Shown here piece by piece: positions 26,401 to 34,848 of a stretch of 64,000 bases of DNA. The notes under the pieces were generated by a model. The model was given only the letters and a program-made list of their open reading frames with translations, was not told the origin of the DNA and searched no databases. The stretch lies in the NCBI GenBank assembly GCA_964651245.1, contig CAZYVI010000014.1:50077-114076 (forward strand). Reading direction: 5' to 3'. The position numbers and the translations under genes are program-made. The DNA comes from Avedoeria sp964651245 (GTDB lineage Bacteria > Chloroflexota > Anaerolineae > Epilineales > Epilineaceae). How positions within the stretch are numbered: position 1 is the first letter of the stretch; every line of letters starts with the position of its first letter.

Positions 26401-27944
26401 GGCCGGCCGCCGGGCACGTCGTCGAAGGCCAGCGGCGTCCCCGGTGGCGGGCCCATCACGCCGCGGCTGACGATGTTGCTGGCGCAGGCCGTGCCATGCG
26501 ACTCGGCGTCGAACAGCAGCGCAACCACGCTGCCTGCCTCGGGCGCCGTCTCTTCGAGGCCGACGAGGTAGCTGCCGGGCAGCGGGGTCTCGCCGTCCGC
26601 GATGAACGTCAGCAGGCCGCCCGAGACGTCGGCCACGCCGTCGTCGTCGGCGTCCCAGACCGCCAGCGGGGCGTCGCGCGTCAGGACGGCGTCGTTCGTG
26701 AAGTCGTGGTCGCCGTTCAGGTCGATGACCACGGCGTCGAACACGCCCGGCGTCGTCGTGTCCACGGCGATGACGCCCGCCAGCTCGCCCCGGCCGGACG
26801 GGCGGTCCTGGAGCCGGCCGATCGTCAGGCCCAGCACGACGTCGGGGTGATGGCCGTAGCGGATCGTCCCGCCGGCCGACGAGGGCACCACGGTGTCGCA
26901 GTCCTCGTCGCCGGGCGTGCGCTCCGGGCCGTCGGCGGTGTCGACGACCTCGAGCGGCGTGACGCAGGCCGTGTACGCCGTCTCGCCGCCCAGGTCCTCG
27001 GCCGTGACGGCCGCGGCCTGGTAGAGTGCGATCACGCCGCCCTCGCCGCCGGCGGTGGCGACGGGCTCGTCCGCGTCGTCGGTGGCGTCGAGCAGGTAGC
27101 GGAACAGGCCGTCGGGGTCGAGCGCCTCGGGCCAGCCGGCCAGCGCGTGGCCGGCGGGGTAGACCGCCCAGGCGCCCGCCAGGTCGGGGTGGCCGAAGTC
27201 GACGCCGGTGTCGAGCACGGCGGCCGTCACGCCCTGGCCGTCGAAGCCCATCACCCAAGCCTCTCGCCCGCCGTGGCCGTCGCCGACGTCCCACCAGCCG
27301 GCCGGCGCGAACGGACGTCCGCGCCGCGACGGTGCCTCGCCGCCGGCCGACGCCTCGGGTCCGTTGGGTGCGGCCGCGTCGTCGCGCGCCGCGGCGTCCG
27401 GCCCGCGGTCGGCGCTGGCGGCCGGTCCGCGCGCTCGGTCACCGGCGCCGGCGGCGCGGTCCGCGCCGTCGCCCTTGGCCCGCCGCGCCGCACCGGTCGA
27501 GCGGGCCGGCCGAACGTCGCGCACCCGGGCCACGCCGGGCACCGCCGCCAGCCGCGCCGCGTCGCCGGCCGGCAGCCGCACCAGGGTCAGGTGCTCGCCG
27601 CCGGGCCACGTCCAATGGTGGCCGGGTGCGCCCAGCACCGCGTCGGGCAGGCGGCGCGTCGAGACGACGAGCATGGGCAGCCGCGCCGTCGGGTCGCGCC
27701 GCGCCGCCTCGGCCAGCCCGGCATCGAGCCGCGCCGCGGGCGGGCGCGCCGCCTGCTCGGCCAGCAGCTGCAGCGGCGGGGCGTCGTCGCCGGCTGCCCA
27801 ATCGCCGGTCGAGCCGTCGTCGGCGGGCGACGCGACGGTCGCCACGGGCGGCGGGCCGGCGGCCGCGGTGGCGGCGAACACGACGGCCAGGGCGGCGGAC
27901 GCCGCCAGGGCGCGGCGGGTGCGCCGGACGTGGGGCAGCGACAT
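23496..27944 (-). CDS. Giant secreted subtilisin-family (S8) serine protease
   Basis: The ATG at 27944 follows GGAGG and gives 1482 residues with a signal peptide (~10-30). The catalytic triad is intact: Asp245 (TAAVLDTGVDFGHPDL), His483 (ESHGTACASNI) and Ser707 (WAGTSRATPVAAA), with oxyanion Asn in LVATGNAGPG. The Asp-His distance (~238 residues) is far larger than usual. The insert contains calcium-loop-like DLNGDHDFTND and DADDDGVADV. About 700 residues of beta-rich domains follow, including a PPC-like module (LAVELEGQPTDDLDLRLFYD, AYIVQVIAYAL) and a final RIALPFVARGAVVR resembling the local surface motif. Likely a surface-attached protease for protein scavenging or processing. Confidence 0.92.
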   Translation of the reverse strand: MSLPHVRRTRRALAASAALAVVFAATAAAGPPPVATVASPADDGSTGDWAAGDDAPPLQLLAEQAARPPAARLDAGLAEAARRDPTARLPMLVVSTRRLPDAVLGAPGHHWTWPGGEHLTLVRLPAGDAARLAAVPGVARVRDVRPARSTGAARRAKGDGADRAAGAGDRARGPAASADRGPDAAARDDAAAPNGPEASAGGEAPSRRGRPFAPAGWWDVGDGHGGREAWVMGFDGQGVTAAVLDTGVDFGHPDLAGAWAVYPAGHALAGWPEALDPDGLFRYLLDATDDADEPVATAGGEGGVIALYQAAAVTAEDLGGETAYTACVTPLEVVDTADGPERTPGDEDCDTVVPSSAGGTIRYGHHPDVVLGLTIGRLQDRPSGRGELAGVIAVDTTTPGVFDAVVIDLNGDHDFTNDAVLTRDAPLAVWDADDDGVADVSGGLLTFIADGETPLPGSYLVGLEETAPEAGSVVALLFDAESHGTACASNIVSRGVMGPPPGTPLAFDDVPGGRPDAINPALAKAARLIGMGDVYAGDIHFDLAWRFAALGADPDRDDDNAQVVSNSFGGADPDDGWDGESRVIDWYVRHLAPEALFLVATGNAGPGYGSTAPPSPASGVDVGASDQFGSQSTATIRRTDQITFGDLIPFGNRGPGASGRPGVGVTANGNVGWGAVPLNLEALAAARDTGSVAGAGQAAQAPWAGTSRATPVAAAAAALAYQAFRSARGRWPTAAEAKAVLFAGARFNGYDVFSTGAGTVDAGDSARIAAGRGGVYAQPPEWQPGDWHGAVHGGFARVAAPGASFSQAFTVTNHGAAPIDAEVTAARLVRTAAIDGSHLLRRAAESRGADTVVPDWLFALDRDAIPAGTDLLVVRGAMPNTDARVTELDDGRIVANGFDIGIVRHTDLDGDGVLWRDANGNGAVNHAGRDDSVNWAATEVDAGEFNRTTLHYGPLNGWSATMHHPLERWGDGLYVAVWHADPNEAVTEASLQLRVEAYAWQPWPWVAPGAARLAVPGGGAATLSAALRVPDDAPTGLYQGALFLDHDRAAGDVPVPAGGGYELPRKRVVVPIVVNVAPDVDWAAPVVLGGEPAAAFEADAPSPYRLDALYGLSDYSGAESGDWRFFFLDAADPGAGRWWLLRTDWGGEPGLSHVGTGLFGPRPDRYSDPDDPDNVDEPRADPDWFGPYRLGLRAQTQGAFDIVAPNHAPPGQRHWLAAPAEEGLHEVMVHSGFIDGYDVSLPFTTTVGSVRIDPPAVVLRGTDCTTVTVESTLAVDDLAVTAGGLDVPEVLADQPIAAANDESRPVNVRRTFAQPVLQLAVELEGQPTDDLDLRLFYDANGNGRPEPAEQIAASESPTAEERVVLPSEGAAGAYIVQVIAYALAADRSSYDLTIDAISGDDIGVAAGDAPPALEAAAPAAVRVCPADDIAARPGAAAGGLGVLTLGPGDAPGILRIPVRWAPDGDAVARIALPFVARGAVVR

Positions 27945-28083
27945 CGTTCGGACCTCCAGTCGCGACGCCGGCCGATCCCGGCACGTCCGCTGCGGCCGGA
28001 GCAGGCAGGTCGGGGTTGGGGGCGACATGATACATGGCGGTCCGCGCTGGCCGCCGGATCGCCTTGCGCGTACGCTCTGCGGC

Positions 28084-29109
28084 ATGGTCGATCCGCCCCC
28101 GCCCGACGCCCCCCCGCCGGCCGCGCCGCCGCCCGGCCTCGGCTCGTTGCCGCGGCTGCTGCGGCGGATCGTACCCAGCCTGTTCGCAGCGCTGATCCTC
28201 TACGCCGCGTTCGTGGCCTATGGCGATGCCCAGCTGCTGGCGGCGGCGCTGGCGGACTTCAACGGCTGGGTCCTGCCGCTGGCCATCGGCCTGACCGCGG
28301 TGAACTACACCGCCCGGATGCTGCGCTGGCACTGGTTCCTGCGCCTGGTGGGCGCCCAGATCGACGTCCGCGATTCGGCGCGCGTGTTCCTGTTGGGCCT
28401 GCCGCTCGTGCTGACGCCGGGCAAGGTCGGCGAGGTGCTCAAGTGCTGGTTGGTGCGCTCGATCAGCGGCGCCCCGGTGGCGGCCACGATCCCGACCGTC
28501 TTCGCCGAGCGGCTCGTCGACGGCCTGGCGATGGTCCTGCTGTCGAGCCTCGGCCTCTGGGGGTTCGCCGACGCGCGCATCCGGTGGCTGGCGCTCGTCA
28601 CGTTGGCCGTGCTGCTGGCGATCGTCGCCGTGGTGCAGGCGCGGCCGGTGGCGCTGTGGCTGCTGTCGCGCGCCGAGCGCCTGCCGCTCCTGTCCCGCGC
28701 CGCGCACGGCCTGCAGCACTTCTACGAGAGCAGCTACACCCTGCTGCGGCCGCGCCACTTGCTGCCCAGCCTGGCGGTGGGGGTCGGGAGCTGGTTGTGC
28801 GAGGGCCTGGCGTTCTACGCCGTGCTGCGCGGCCTCGGGGTGAGCGGCGGCGGGCCCGTGGTGCTCGAGAGCATCTTCATCTTCAGCATCAGCACCGTCG
28901 CCGGCGCCGTGCTGGCTACCCCGGCCGGCCTCGGCGGCGTCGAGGGCGTGCTGATCGTGCTCTCGACCCGGTTGCTCGACGTCACGCCCGCCACGGCCAC
29001 CGCGGCGGCGCTGCTCGTCCGGTTCGCGACGCTGTGGTTCGGGGTGGCGCTCGGGGTGGCCAGCCTGGCGCGGTGGCGCCGCCTGCTGGCCGCCACCTCG
29101 GCGACCTGA
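28084..29109 (+). CDS. Lysylphosphatidylglycerol synthase transmembrane-type protein (UPF0104)
   Basis: This 341-residue protein has about eight membrane spans and begins with a Pro-rich cytoplasmic stretch (residues 1-20). Family features visible are NYTARMLRWHWFLRLVGA, LTPGKVGEVLKCWLVR (the conserved G-K-x-G-E-x-x-K/R), FAERLVDGLAMVLL (E-R-x-x-D) and ATPAGLGGVEGVLI (P-G-G-x-G/V-x-E). Relatives include the flippase part of MprF and AglD-type proteins, which move or handle lipid-linked headgroups. There is no aminoacyl-transferase domain. The start at 28084 lacks a strong ribosome binding site. Convergent with the M23 gene, 3 bp between stops. Confidence 0.9.
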   Translation: MVDPPPPDAPPPAAPPPGLGSLPRLLRRIVPSLFAALILYAAFVAYGDAQLLAAALADFNGWVLPLAIGLTAVNYTARMLRWHWFLRLVGAQIDVRDSARVFLLGLPLVLTPGKVGEVLKCWLVRSISGAPVAATIPTVFAERLVDGLAMVLLSSLGLWGFADARIRWLALVTLAVLLAIVAVVQARPVALWLLSRAERLPLLSRAAHGLQHFYESSYTLLRPRHLLPSLAVGVGSWLCEGLAFYAVLRGLGVSGGGPVVLESIFIFSISTVAGAVLATPAGLGGVEGVLIVLSTRLLDVTPATATAAALLVRFATLWFGVALGVASLARWRRLLAATSAT

Positions 29110-29112
29110 CCG

Positions 29113-31410
29113 TCACGGCGACAGCTGCACCCACGCTCCCAGCCCGGCCGCCTCGAGCGCCCCGCGCAGCGCGTCCAGATCGTCGGCGGCGGTCCAGCGT
29201 GTCCAGCCCGCGCCGCCGGCGCCATCGGCCAGCAGGTGCCACGCGGCGGCGCCGAGCGGCAGGGCGGCCGGCGGCGGCGGGCCGATGCGGCCGACCCGGT
29301 CGTCCAGCGGCAGCGAGAGCGTGGCTCCGCCGGCGCCGGCGAGCCCGTCGACGAGCACGACCACCTCGCCCGCCTGTTCGGCCGCGTCACCCGGGACGGC
29401 TGCGCCGCTCGCCGCGCCCGCGCCGGCGTCCGGCGCAGACGCGCCCCAGGCGCCCGGCACGAAGGCCGCCACGGCCCAGGGCCGCGCCCCGTCGGCGAAC
29501 ACCGTGTCCAGCCAGCCGGCGACGACCTGCTGCGACATGTCGATGTCCCAGCCCTCGCTGGCGCCGGCCGGTCCGACCGCCAACCGGCCGGTCGCGACGT
29601 GGCCGGCCAGCGCCGCGGCGTCGCGGTCGTGCAGCGCCGCCGCGAACGCCGCCAGGTCGCGGCCTCTGGGCAGGTCGACCAGTCGGCCGGCCGTCGCCGG
29701 ACGCGGCGCGCGGGTCGCCGTGGGCGGCGGTGGATAGGCGGCCAGCGCCGCCGCGCGGGCGGCGGGCGGCGGCCACGCCATCGCCCGCCGACCCGGGCCG
29801 GGCGTCGCGCGGCGGCTTCGCGCGGCGTTCGTCCCGCCGTCGCGCCACGCCCCGCCCACGGCCGCCGCGACGCGCCGGCCGGCGCGCACCCAAGGCCGGC
29901 TCGCCGCCGCCCCGCCCGCGGCTGCACCGCCCGCCGCCGCGGTCGCGGCATGGCCCGAGTACACGGCGCCGCGAACCGATGACCGTGCGCGGACCGTCGC
30001 CGTCGCCTCGCCGCCCGCGGCCGCCGCCTCGCCGCCCCCCGACGGCGCTGTGCCGCCGTCTGCGTCCGTCTCGCATACCCGCGTGAAGCGCACGGCGTCG
30101 GCCAGCACGGCGCGGCACGGGCCGTCGTCGACCCAGTTGCCGTCGATGAAGCTGGCGCTCGTCAGCCGGACGGTGGGCGGGCGATCGAAGGCGTGCGCGC
30201 CGAGGCCGATCCAGACGGCGCCCTCGGCGTGCTGGTCGACGACGACCTCGCGGTCCGACGCGCCGTCGCCGAGGCGGTAGCGAGCGGCGTGGGCTCCCTC
30301 CAGGCCGGTCACCGCCGGCACGTAGGCCTCGACATGGTAGACGCCGGGCGGCAACGGCGCGGTCCAAGCGGCCCAGTGCGCCCCGGCGCGGCCGTCCGGG
30401 GCGATGGCGAAGAGGCGGTCGTCCCAGCCGGCGGCGACGGTGCGCCAGGCGCACGGCGGCGCGCCGCAGTCCAGGGCGAAGCCGGGGTCGCGGTCGTCGA
30501 CGACGGTCGGCGCGCCGCAGCGGGCCGGGCACGGCCGGGCGTCGGGGGCGCCGGGCAGCAGCAGGCGCGGGCTGGGCGGGCCGCCGGCCCGGGTCCAGGG
30601 ATCGCGCGCCGGCGGCAGCGGGCGGTCGGCCCGGCCGGTCCAATCGGCGTTCCAGCCGTAGGGGTCGAAGCCGTGCGGCAGCTCGGAGCCGGTCGGGGTG
30701 AAGGCGCCGAAGTGCAGGTGCGGCCCCGTGCTGTTGCCGGTGCTGCCGGTCGTGCCGATCGTCTGGCCGGCGGCGACGCGGTCGCCGGTGGCGACGTGGA
30801 TCGCCGCCAGGTGGCCGTAGAGCGACTGCCGCCCACCGTGGTCGAGGCGCACCATGAGCCCGTAGGCGCGCGCGTGGTCGGCGCCGCGCCCGGCGCAGTC
30901 GTCGCCGCCGCCGGGCCAGTGCCAGCCGGCGAAGGCGACCGTGCCGTCGGCGACCGCGCGCACCGGCCGCTTGAGGTTGGCGCCGCCGTCGCCGCGCGTG
31001 CCGTAGTCCCAGCCGTTGTGGCCGTCGTAGGCGCGGCGGTTGTCGACGGTGTCGTTGTAGAGGTGAACGGTGCCGTTGCCGCCGCGGCAGTCCGGCCGGC
31101 CGTTGGGCGGGCAGCCGTATGTCGGGTAGGCGTGGTCGAAGACGCCGTGGATCGCGGGTTGGGGGCCGCAGAACGGGTAGGTCCAGGCGTGGGGCGGCGT
31201 TTCCGCCGCCGCTTGGCGGCCCGGCGCGGCGCCGACGCCCGACCCGACGGCCGCGCCCTGGCCGGCGGCGAGGGCGACGGCGACGGCCGCGGCGATCGCG
31301 CGGCGGGGCGAGCGCGGGCGCGCCGCGCGGCCCGCGCCGGGCCGACGCGCGACGTGATGCGAGGCGGCGTCGAAGGGGCGGCGGCGAAGCGGCGCGGGCA
31401 AGACGTTCAT
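29113..31410 (-). CDS. Secreted M23 (LytM) metallopeptidase with golvesin-like domain
   Basis: This 765-residue protein has an Arg-rich N-terminus with a signal peptide (~37-60). The M23 domain shows the zinc motif H-x(3)-D in YDGHNGWDYGT, DHGGRQSLYGHLAAI and the H-x-H motif in STGPHLHFGAF. It would cleave peptidoglycan peptides or act as a non-enzymatic activator. Next is a golvesin-C-terminal-like beta-domain (DDRDPGFAL, LPPGVYHVEAYVPA, VWIGLGAHAF, CRAVLADAVRFTRV). An Ala/Arg-rich disordered stretch follows, and a C-terminal ~170-residue domain of unknown type ending GLGAWVQLSP. Upstream ATGs extend only into low-complexity sequence, so MNVLPAPL was taken as the start, although its ribosome binding site is weak. 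Confidence 0.87.
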   Translation of the reverse strand: MNVLPAPLRRRPFDAASHHVARRPGAGRAARPRSPRRAIAAAVAVALAAGQGAAVGSGVGAAPGRQAAAETPPHAWTYPFCGPQPAIHGVFDHAYPTYGCPPNGRPDCRGGNGTVHLYNDTVDNRRAYDGHNGWDYGTRGDGGANLKRPVRAVADGTVAFAGWHWPGGGDDCAGRGADHARAYGLMVRLDHGGRQSLYGHLAAIHVATGDRVAAGQTIGTTGSTGNSTGPHLHFGAFTPTGSELPHGFDPYGWNADWTGRADRPLPPARDPWTRAGGPPSPRLLLPGAPDARPCPARCGAPTVVDDRDPGFALDCGAPPCAWRTVAAGWDDRLFAIAPDGRAGAHWAAWTAPLPPGVYHVEAYVPAVTGLEGAHAARYRLGDGASDREVVVDQHAEGAVWIGLGAHAFDRPPTVRLTSASFIDGNWVDDGPCRAVLADAVRFTRVCETDADGGTAPSGGGEAAAAGGEATATVRARSSVRGAVYSGHAATAAAGGAAAGGAAASRPWVRAGRRVAAAVGGAWRDGGTNAARSRRATPGPGRRAMAWPPPAARAAALAAYPPPPTATRAPRPATAGRLVDLPRGRDLAAFAAALHDRDAAALAGHVATGRLAVGPAGASEGWDIDMSQQVVAGWLDTVFADGARPWAVAAFVPGAWGASAPDAGAGAASGAAVPGDAAEQAGEVVVLVDGLAGAGGATLSLPLDDRVGRIGPPPPAALPLGAAAWHLLADGAGGAGWTRWTAADDLDALRGALEAAGLGAWVQLSP

Positions 31411-31531
31411 GGCGCCCAGCGTACGGGGCGTCGTGACCGGCAACCCGCCTCGCCCGCCGCGCGCGCGCCGCGTCGGCGACAGCGGCCGCGACACGCCGGC
31501 GACCGCGGCGGCGCACCTCGGCCGGCAGCCC

Positions 31532-31537
31532 TATAAT
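31532..31537 (+). promoter_or_regulatory. -10 box (TATAAT)
   Basis: A perfect TATAAT lies 25-31 bp upstream of the lipoprotein start in GC-rich sequence. No good -35 box is present at 16-18 bp. Confidence 0.45.
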
Positions 31538-31568
31538 CGGCGCCCCGCCGCCCACACGAGGTGTGCCG

Positions 31569-32936
31569 TTGCCCGCTGTGTGCCGCCCGCTCCGCGCCAC
31601 GCCGCCGCGCCGTTCGGCGGCCGCGCCGCGGTCCGCGCCGCGGGTCGCGGCCCGGGCCCTGGCGCTCGCGGCGGGCGTCGTCGCCGCCGCGTGCGCCGCC
31701 CCGCCGGCGGCGTCCGATTCGCGCGGCGACGGGTCGCGCGCGATCGCTGGGCGGTGGACGCTGGTGGCCGCCATCGACGACCGCGACCGGCCGCGCAATG
31801 CCGCCTGGACGATGGAGGCCGACGCTGCCCACGCTGCCGACGCCGCCGACGCGGCGGCGGTGCTGTGGGAGGCCGATGCCGAGATCAGCGATTGGCTGCC
31901 GCGTCCCGACGGCGGGGCGGTCCTCTACCGCGAGGTCTGGCATTACGTGCCCAAGACCGAGGCCCTGGTCGTGCGCGCGCTGGCGCCGGGCGCCGCGCCG
32001 CGCTACGTGGTCATGGGCGAGCCCGAGCTACGCCGCCTGGCCGGGCAGGCCTGGTCGCCCGACGGGACGGCGATCGCCTACGCCAGTCAGGCCGGCCCGG
32101 CGCCGGCGGGCGTCGCCGATCGCGGCGCCGGGCGCTGGGAGCTGCGGCGCGTCGAACCGGGCGCCGACGACCCGCCGGCCACCGACCAGCGCGTGTTCGC
32201 CCTCGACGGCCCGGCGGTCGGCGGGCGTTCCCTGGTGCTGCTGGCCTGGCTGCCCGAGCGCGACCGGGTCGCCGTGCTCGAGGCGCCGGCCGATGGCGGC
32301 CCGGCGGCGGCCGTGCGCGTCTACGACACGGCCAGCGGCCGCCTCGTGGCCCGCCGCGCGCCGGGCGGCGGCGACCCGCTCGTGGCGCCCGCGCCCGACG
32401 GCCGGCGCGTGGCCTGGCTCGACCCGGCCGTCGGCGTCGGCGTCGTCGACGTCGCGACCGGACGCTGGACGGCCGTGGCCGGGCCGCTCGACGAAGCCGG
32501 CGCCGCGGGCCCGCTGCGGTTGGCCTGGTCGGCGGACGGGCGAACGCTGGCGTGGGCCGTGGCGGGCGCGCGCGATGGGGCGTCGAGCGCCGCCGCCAGC
32601 GGAGCCGCCGGGGCGGGTGGGTCGATGGCGGTGCGGTCGCGACGCTTCGGACCGTGGCCGCTCGGGCGGGACGGCCGCGGCGTCGTGCCGTCCGGCGCTG
32701 ACGCGATCGGCCTGCTGGCGGTGGCGCCGGACGGCCGGTGGGCCGTGCTGACGCGCCGCGACGACAGCGGGCGGCCCGGGGCCTGGGTCGTGCCGCTGGC
32801 GGGCGGCGGCGCGCCGGCGTTCGTCGCGCTGCCGGCCGAGCCATGGGGGATGGGGTGGGGGGATGCGACGGCTGGGCGGCGCGGATCGCGGTCGGGGCAC
32901 CGCGCCGCCGAACGCGACGGCGTGGACCGGAGTTGA
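31569..32936 (+). CDS. Propeller-type lipoprotein
   Basis: This ~455-residue protein is exported as a lipoprotein: a twin-Arg-rich N-terminus, a hydrophobic core and lipobox-like VVAAACAAP. The body has TolB/WD40-like blades (AWSPDGTAIAYASQAG, PAPDGRRVAWLDPAVGV, AWSADGRTLAWAVAG, VAPDGRWAVLTRRDDSG), giving a probable six-to-seven-bladed propeller for ligand or protein binding. Start choice is uncertain: TTG at 31569 has GAGGTG at the right distance, GTG at 31563 overlaps that ribosome binding site, and GTG at 31578 is also possible. The last codons overlap the -35 box of the tRNA promoter. Confidence 0.75.
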   Translation: MPAVCRPLRATPPRRSAAAPRSAPRVAARALALAAGVVAAACAAPPAASDSRGDGSRAIAGRWTLVAAIDDRDRPRNAAWTMEADAAHAADAADAAAVLWEADAEISDWLPRPDGGAVLYREVWHYVPKTEALVVRALAPGAAPRYVVMGEPELRRLAGQAWSPDGTAIAYASQAGPAPAGVADRGAGRWELRRVEPGADDPPATDQRVFALDGPAVGGRSLVLLAWLPERDRVAVLEAPADGGPAAAVRVYDTASGRLVARRAPGGGDPLVAPAPDGRRVAWLDPAVGVGVVDVATGRWTAVAGPLDEAGAAGPLRLAWSADGRTLAWAVAGARDGASSAAASGAAGAGGSMAVRSRRFGPWPLGRDGRGVVPSGADAIGLLAVAPDGRWAVLTRRDDSGRPGAWVVPLAGGGAPAFVALPAEPWGMGWGDATAGRRGSRSGHRAAERDGVDRS

Positions 32937-32960
32937 CGGTGCAACCGCCTTCGCTATACT
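32933..32960 (+). promoter_or_regulatory. Promoter of tRNA-Ala
   Basis: TTGACG (32933-32938) and TATACT (32955-32960) are spaced by 16 bases, ending 13 bases before the tRNA 5' end. The -35 box overlaps the stop codon of the preceding lipoprotein gene. Confidence 0.75.
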
Positions 32961-32973
32961 GTGCGCCCCGCGC

Positions 32974-33046
<73 letters not shown>

Positions 33047-33050
33047 CTGG

Positions 33051-33078
33051 CGCCCGCATCGGCCGATGCGGGCGTTTT
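33051..33078 (+). terminator. Rho-independent terminator of tRNA-Ala
   Basis: A perfect 10-bp stem (33051-33060 with 33065-33074), loop GGCC, followed by TTTT, starting 4 bases after the tRNA. Confidence 0.85.
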
Positions 33079-33157
33079 GCATGGTGCGGGCGACGTCGCG
33101 ACATCGACCGACGGCGGTCCGCACGGGCCGCCGCATCGCACCCCGCGGAGGGTCCCG

Positions 33158-34717
33158 GTGCGTCGACCGGCGCTCGGCTTGATCGCGGTCCTCACGGCCG
33201 GCGCGCTGCTGGCGACGCTGGCCGCCGTCCCGGGGCGAGCCCTCCACCGCGGCGGTCCACGGTCCGGCGCGCCGCGGCAGGACGCGACCCCGTCGCCGAC
33301 GACGCCGCCCACGGCGTCCGCGACGCCGATCGCCTCGCCGACCCTCGGCGCGCGGCCCACGCTCGGCGCGACGGCGGCCGCGACCGTCACGTCGACGGCG
33401 ACCCTGACCGCGACCCTGACGGCGACGGGGACGGCCACGTCGACCACCGCGACCTCCGCCCCTTCGACCACCCCCGCCCGCGCCACGGCGACGCCGACGG
33501 TCGGCGCCACGCCCGCCCTCACGGCCACGCCGACGGTCGCGCCGACCGGCGCGCCGACCGCGGCGCACCGCATCTATCTGCCGCTGCTGCGCCGCACCGA
33601 CGGCGCATTCGTCGCCGACCGCGTGGCCGCCCGGCTCATGGCGATGCTCGAGCGGCCCGACGAGCGGGCGCGCCTCGTCGTCTGGGACTGGGAGGCCGGC
33701 GTGGCGCTCGTGGCGCTCATGACGGCCTACGGCGATGGCCGCGACCCGAAGGCGGTCCGCTGGGTGGACGACTGGCTGCGCCGCGCGGCGCGCGAGGGCT
33801 GGATCGACCTCGACGCGCCGCAGCTCACGCTCCCGAACCACATCGCGCCGGTCTGGGCGGCGCTGCTGCGCGACGACGCGATCGGCGACGGCCGCCACGC
33901 GGCGCTCGTCGACGCTGCCGCCGATTGGCTGACCCGCCCGCCGTCGGCGGGCGGGGCGCCGCGGGTGGCGATCGCCCTGCCCGGCGTCGGCGATGGCTGG
34001 CGGGGCGCCTGGGCCCACCTGCCCGATCGGCCCGAGGTCTGGGACGACACGCTGTTCATGGCTGCGCCGCTGCTGGCGCGCGCCGGCCAGCGGCGCGGCG
34101 ACATGGCGCTCATCGGAGCGGCCGCCGATCAGGTGTCCGCCCATGCCGCCGTGCTCCGCGATCCGTCGACCGGCCTCTGGTTCCACGGCTGGAGCGTCAC
34201 CGACGGCCACATGAGCGGCGGCCGCTGGGCGCGCGGCAACGCCTGGGTGGCCCTGGCCATGACCGAGGTCATCGACAGCCTACCGGAGGACCACCCGCGG
34301 CGCGCCGAGCTGATCACGCTGCTGTGGCGGCAGCTCGCGGGCCTGGCGCTGGTCCAGCCGCGCGGCGGCCTGTGGCACACCGAGGTGCTCCAGCGCGACT
34401 TCGTCACCGAGACCTCGGGCAGCGCCGGGATCACCGCGGCGATGTACCGCGCCATCGCCGCCGGCTGGAGTCCGCAGTTCGCATCGCTGCGGGCGAACGC
34501 CGACCGCGGCTACGCCGCCGTCGTCGGTCAGGTCGCGGCCGACGGTGCGGTGCGCGGCGTCTCCGCCGGCACCGGCGTGCCGTCGGCGGCGCAGGGCGTC
34601 GCCCTCTACGACCACATCGACGCCAGCCGGGTGCAGCCGTACGGCCAAGGCCTGGTGCTGCTGATGCTGGCGGCGCGCGAGCGGGCCGACGCGGCGGCCG
34701 GTCGGAGGGCGCCTTGA
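33158..34717 (+). CDS. Stalked secreted GH88/GH105-like glycoside hydrolase
   Basis: The GTG at 33158 follows GGAGGG and gives 519 residues with a signal peptide (~3-28). A ~100-residue Thr/Ala/Pro-rich stalk comes first, then HRIYLPLLRR, then an (alpha/alpha)-barrel. The barrel resembles unsaturated rhamnogalacturonyl or glucuronyl hydrolases: VWDDTLFMAAPLLARAG (family catalytic Asp region), RWARGNAWVALAMTEVI, GGLWHTEVLQRD and ETSGSAGITAAMYRAI. These enzymes remove unsaturated uronic acids left by polysaccharide lyases. The surface motif lies between stalk and enzyme here, not at the C-terminus. TTGACA at 34714-34719 and a small hairpin (34730-34747) follow before the selenoprotein genes. 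Confidence 0.82.
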   Translation: MRRPALGLIAVLTAGALLATLAAVPGRALHRGGPRSGAPRQDATPSPTTPPTASATPIASPTLGARPTLGATAAATVTSTATLTATLTATGTATSTTATSAPSTTPARATATPTVGATPALTATPTVAPTGAPTAAHRIYLPLLRRTDGAFVADRVAARLMAMLERPDERARLVVWDWEAGVALVALMTAYGDGRDPKAVRWVDDWLRRAAREGWIDLDAPQLTLPNHIAPVWAALLRDDAIGDGRHAALVDAAADWLTRPPSAGGAPRVAIALPGVGDGWRGAWAHLPDRPEVWDDTLFMAAPLLARAGQRRGDMALIGAAADQVSAHAAVLRDPSTGLWFHGWSVTDGHMSGGRWARGNAWVALAMTEVIDSLPEDHPRRAELITLLWRQLAGLALVQPRGGLWHTEVLQRDFVTETSGSAGITAAMYRAIAAGWSPQFASLRANADRGYAAVVGQVAADGAVRGVSAGTGVPSAAQGVALYDHIDASRVQPYGQGLVLLMLAARERADAAAGRRAP

Positions 34718-34848
34718 CAGAGCGTGGGCGCGGGACTACCGTCCCGCCGCGCGCCGGTTCGCACGTCGGCGCGTCGTCGCCTGGGCGGCATCGACCGCCG
34801 TGCGGATCGCCGGGGTCGCTCAGGCCGTGGGGTGCAAGGAGGAACGCA

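Noticed and set aside
24003..30086. A 2000-codon plus-strand frame across the subtilase, LPG-synthase-type and M23 genes
   Set aside because: Open only because of extreme GC content; no motifs, Arg/Ala/Pro-rich, and it covers genes with clear domains.
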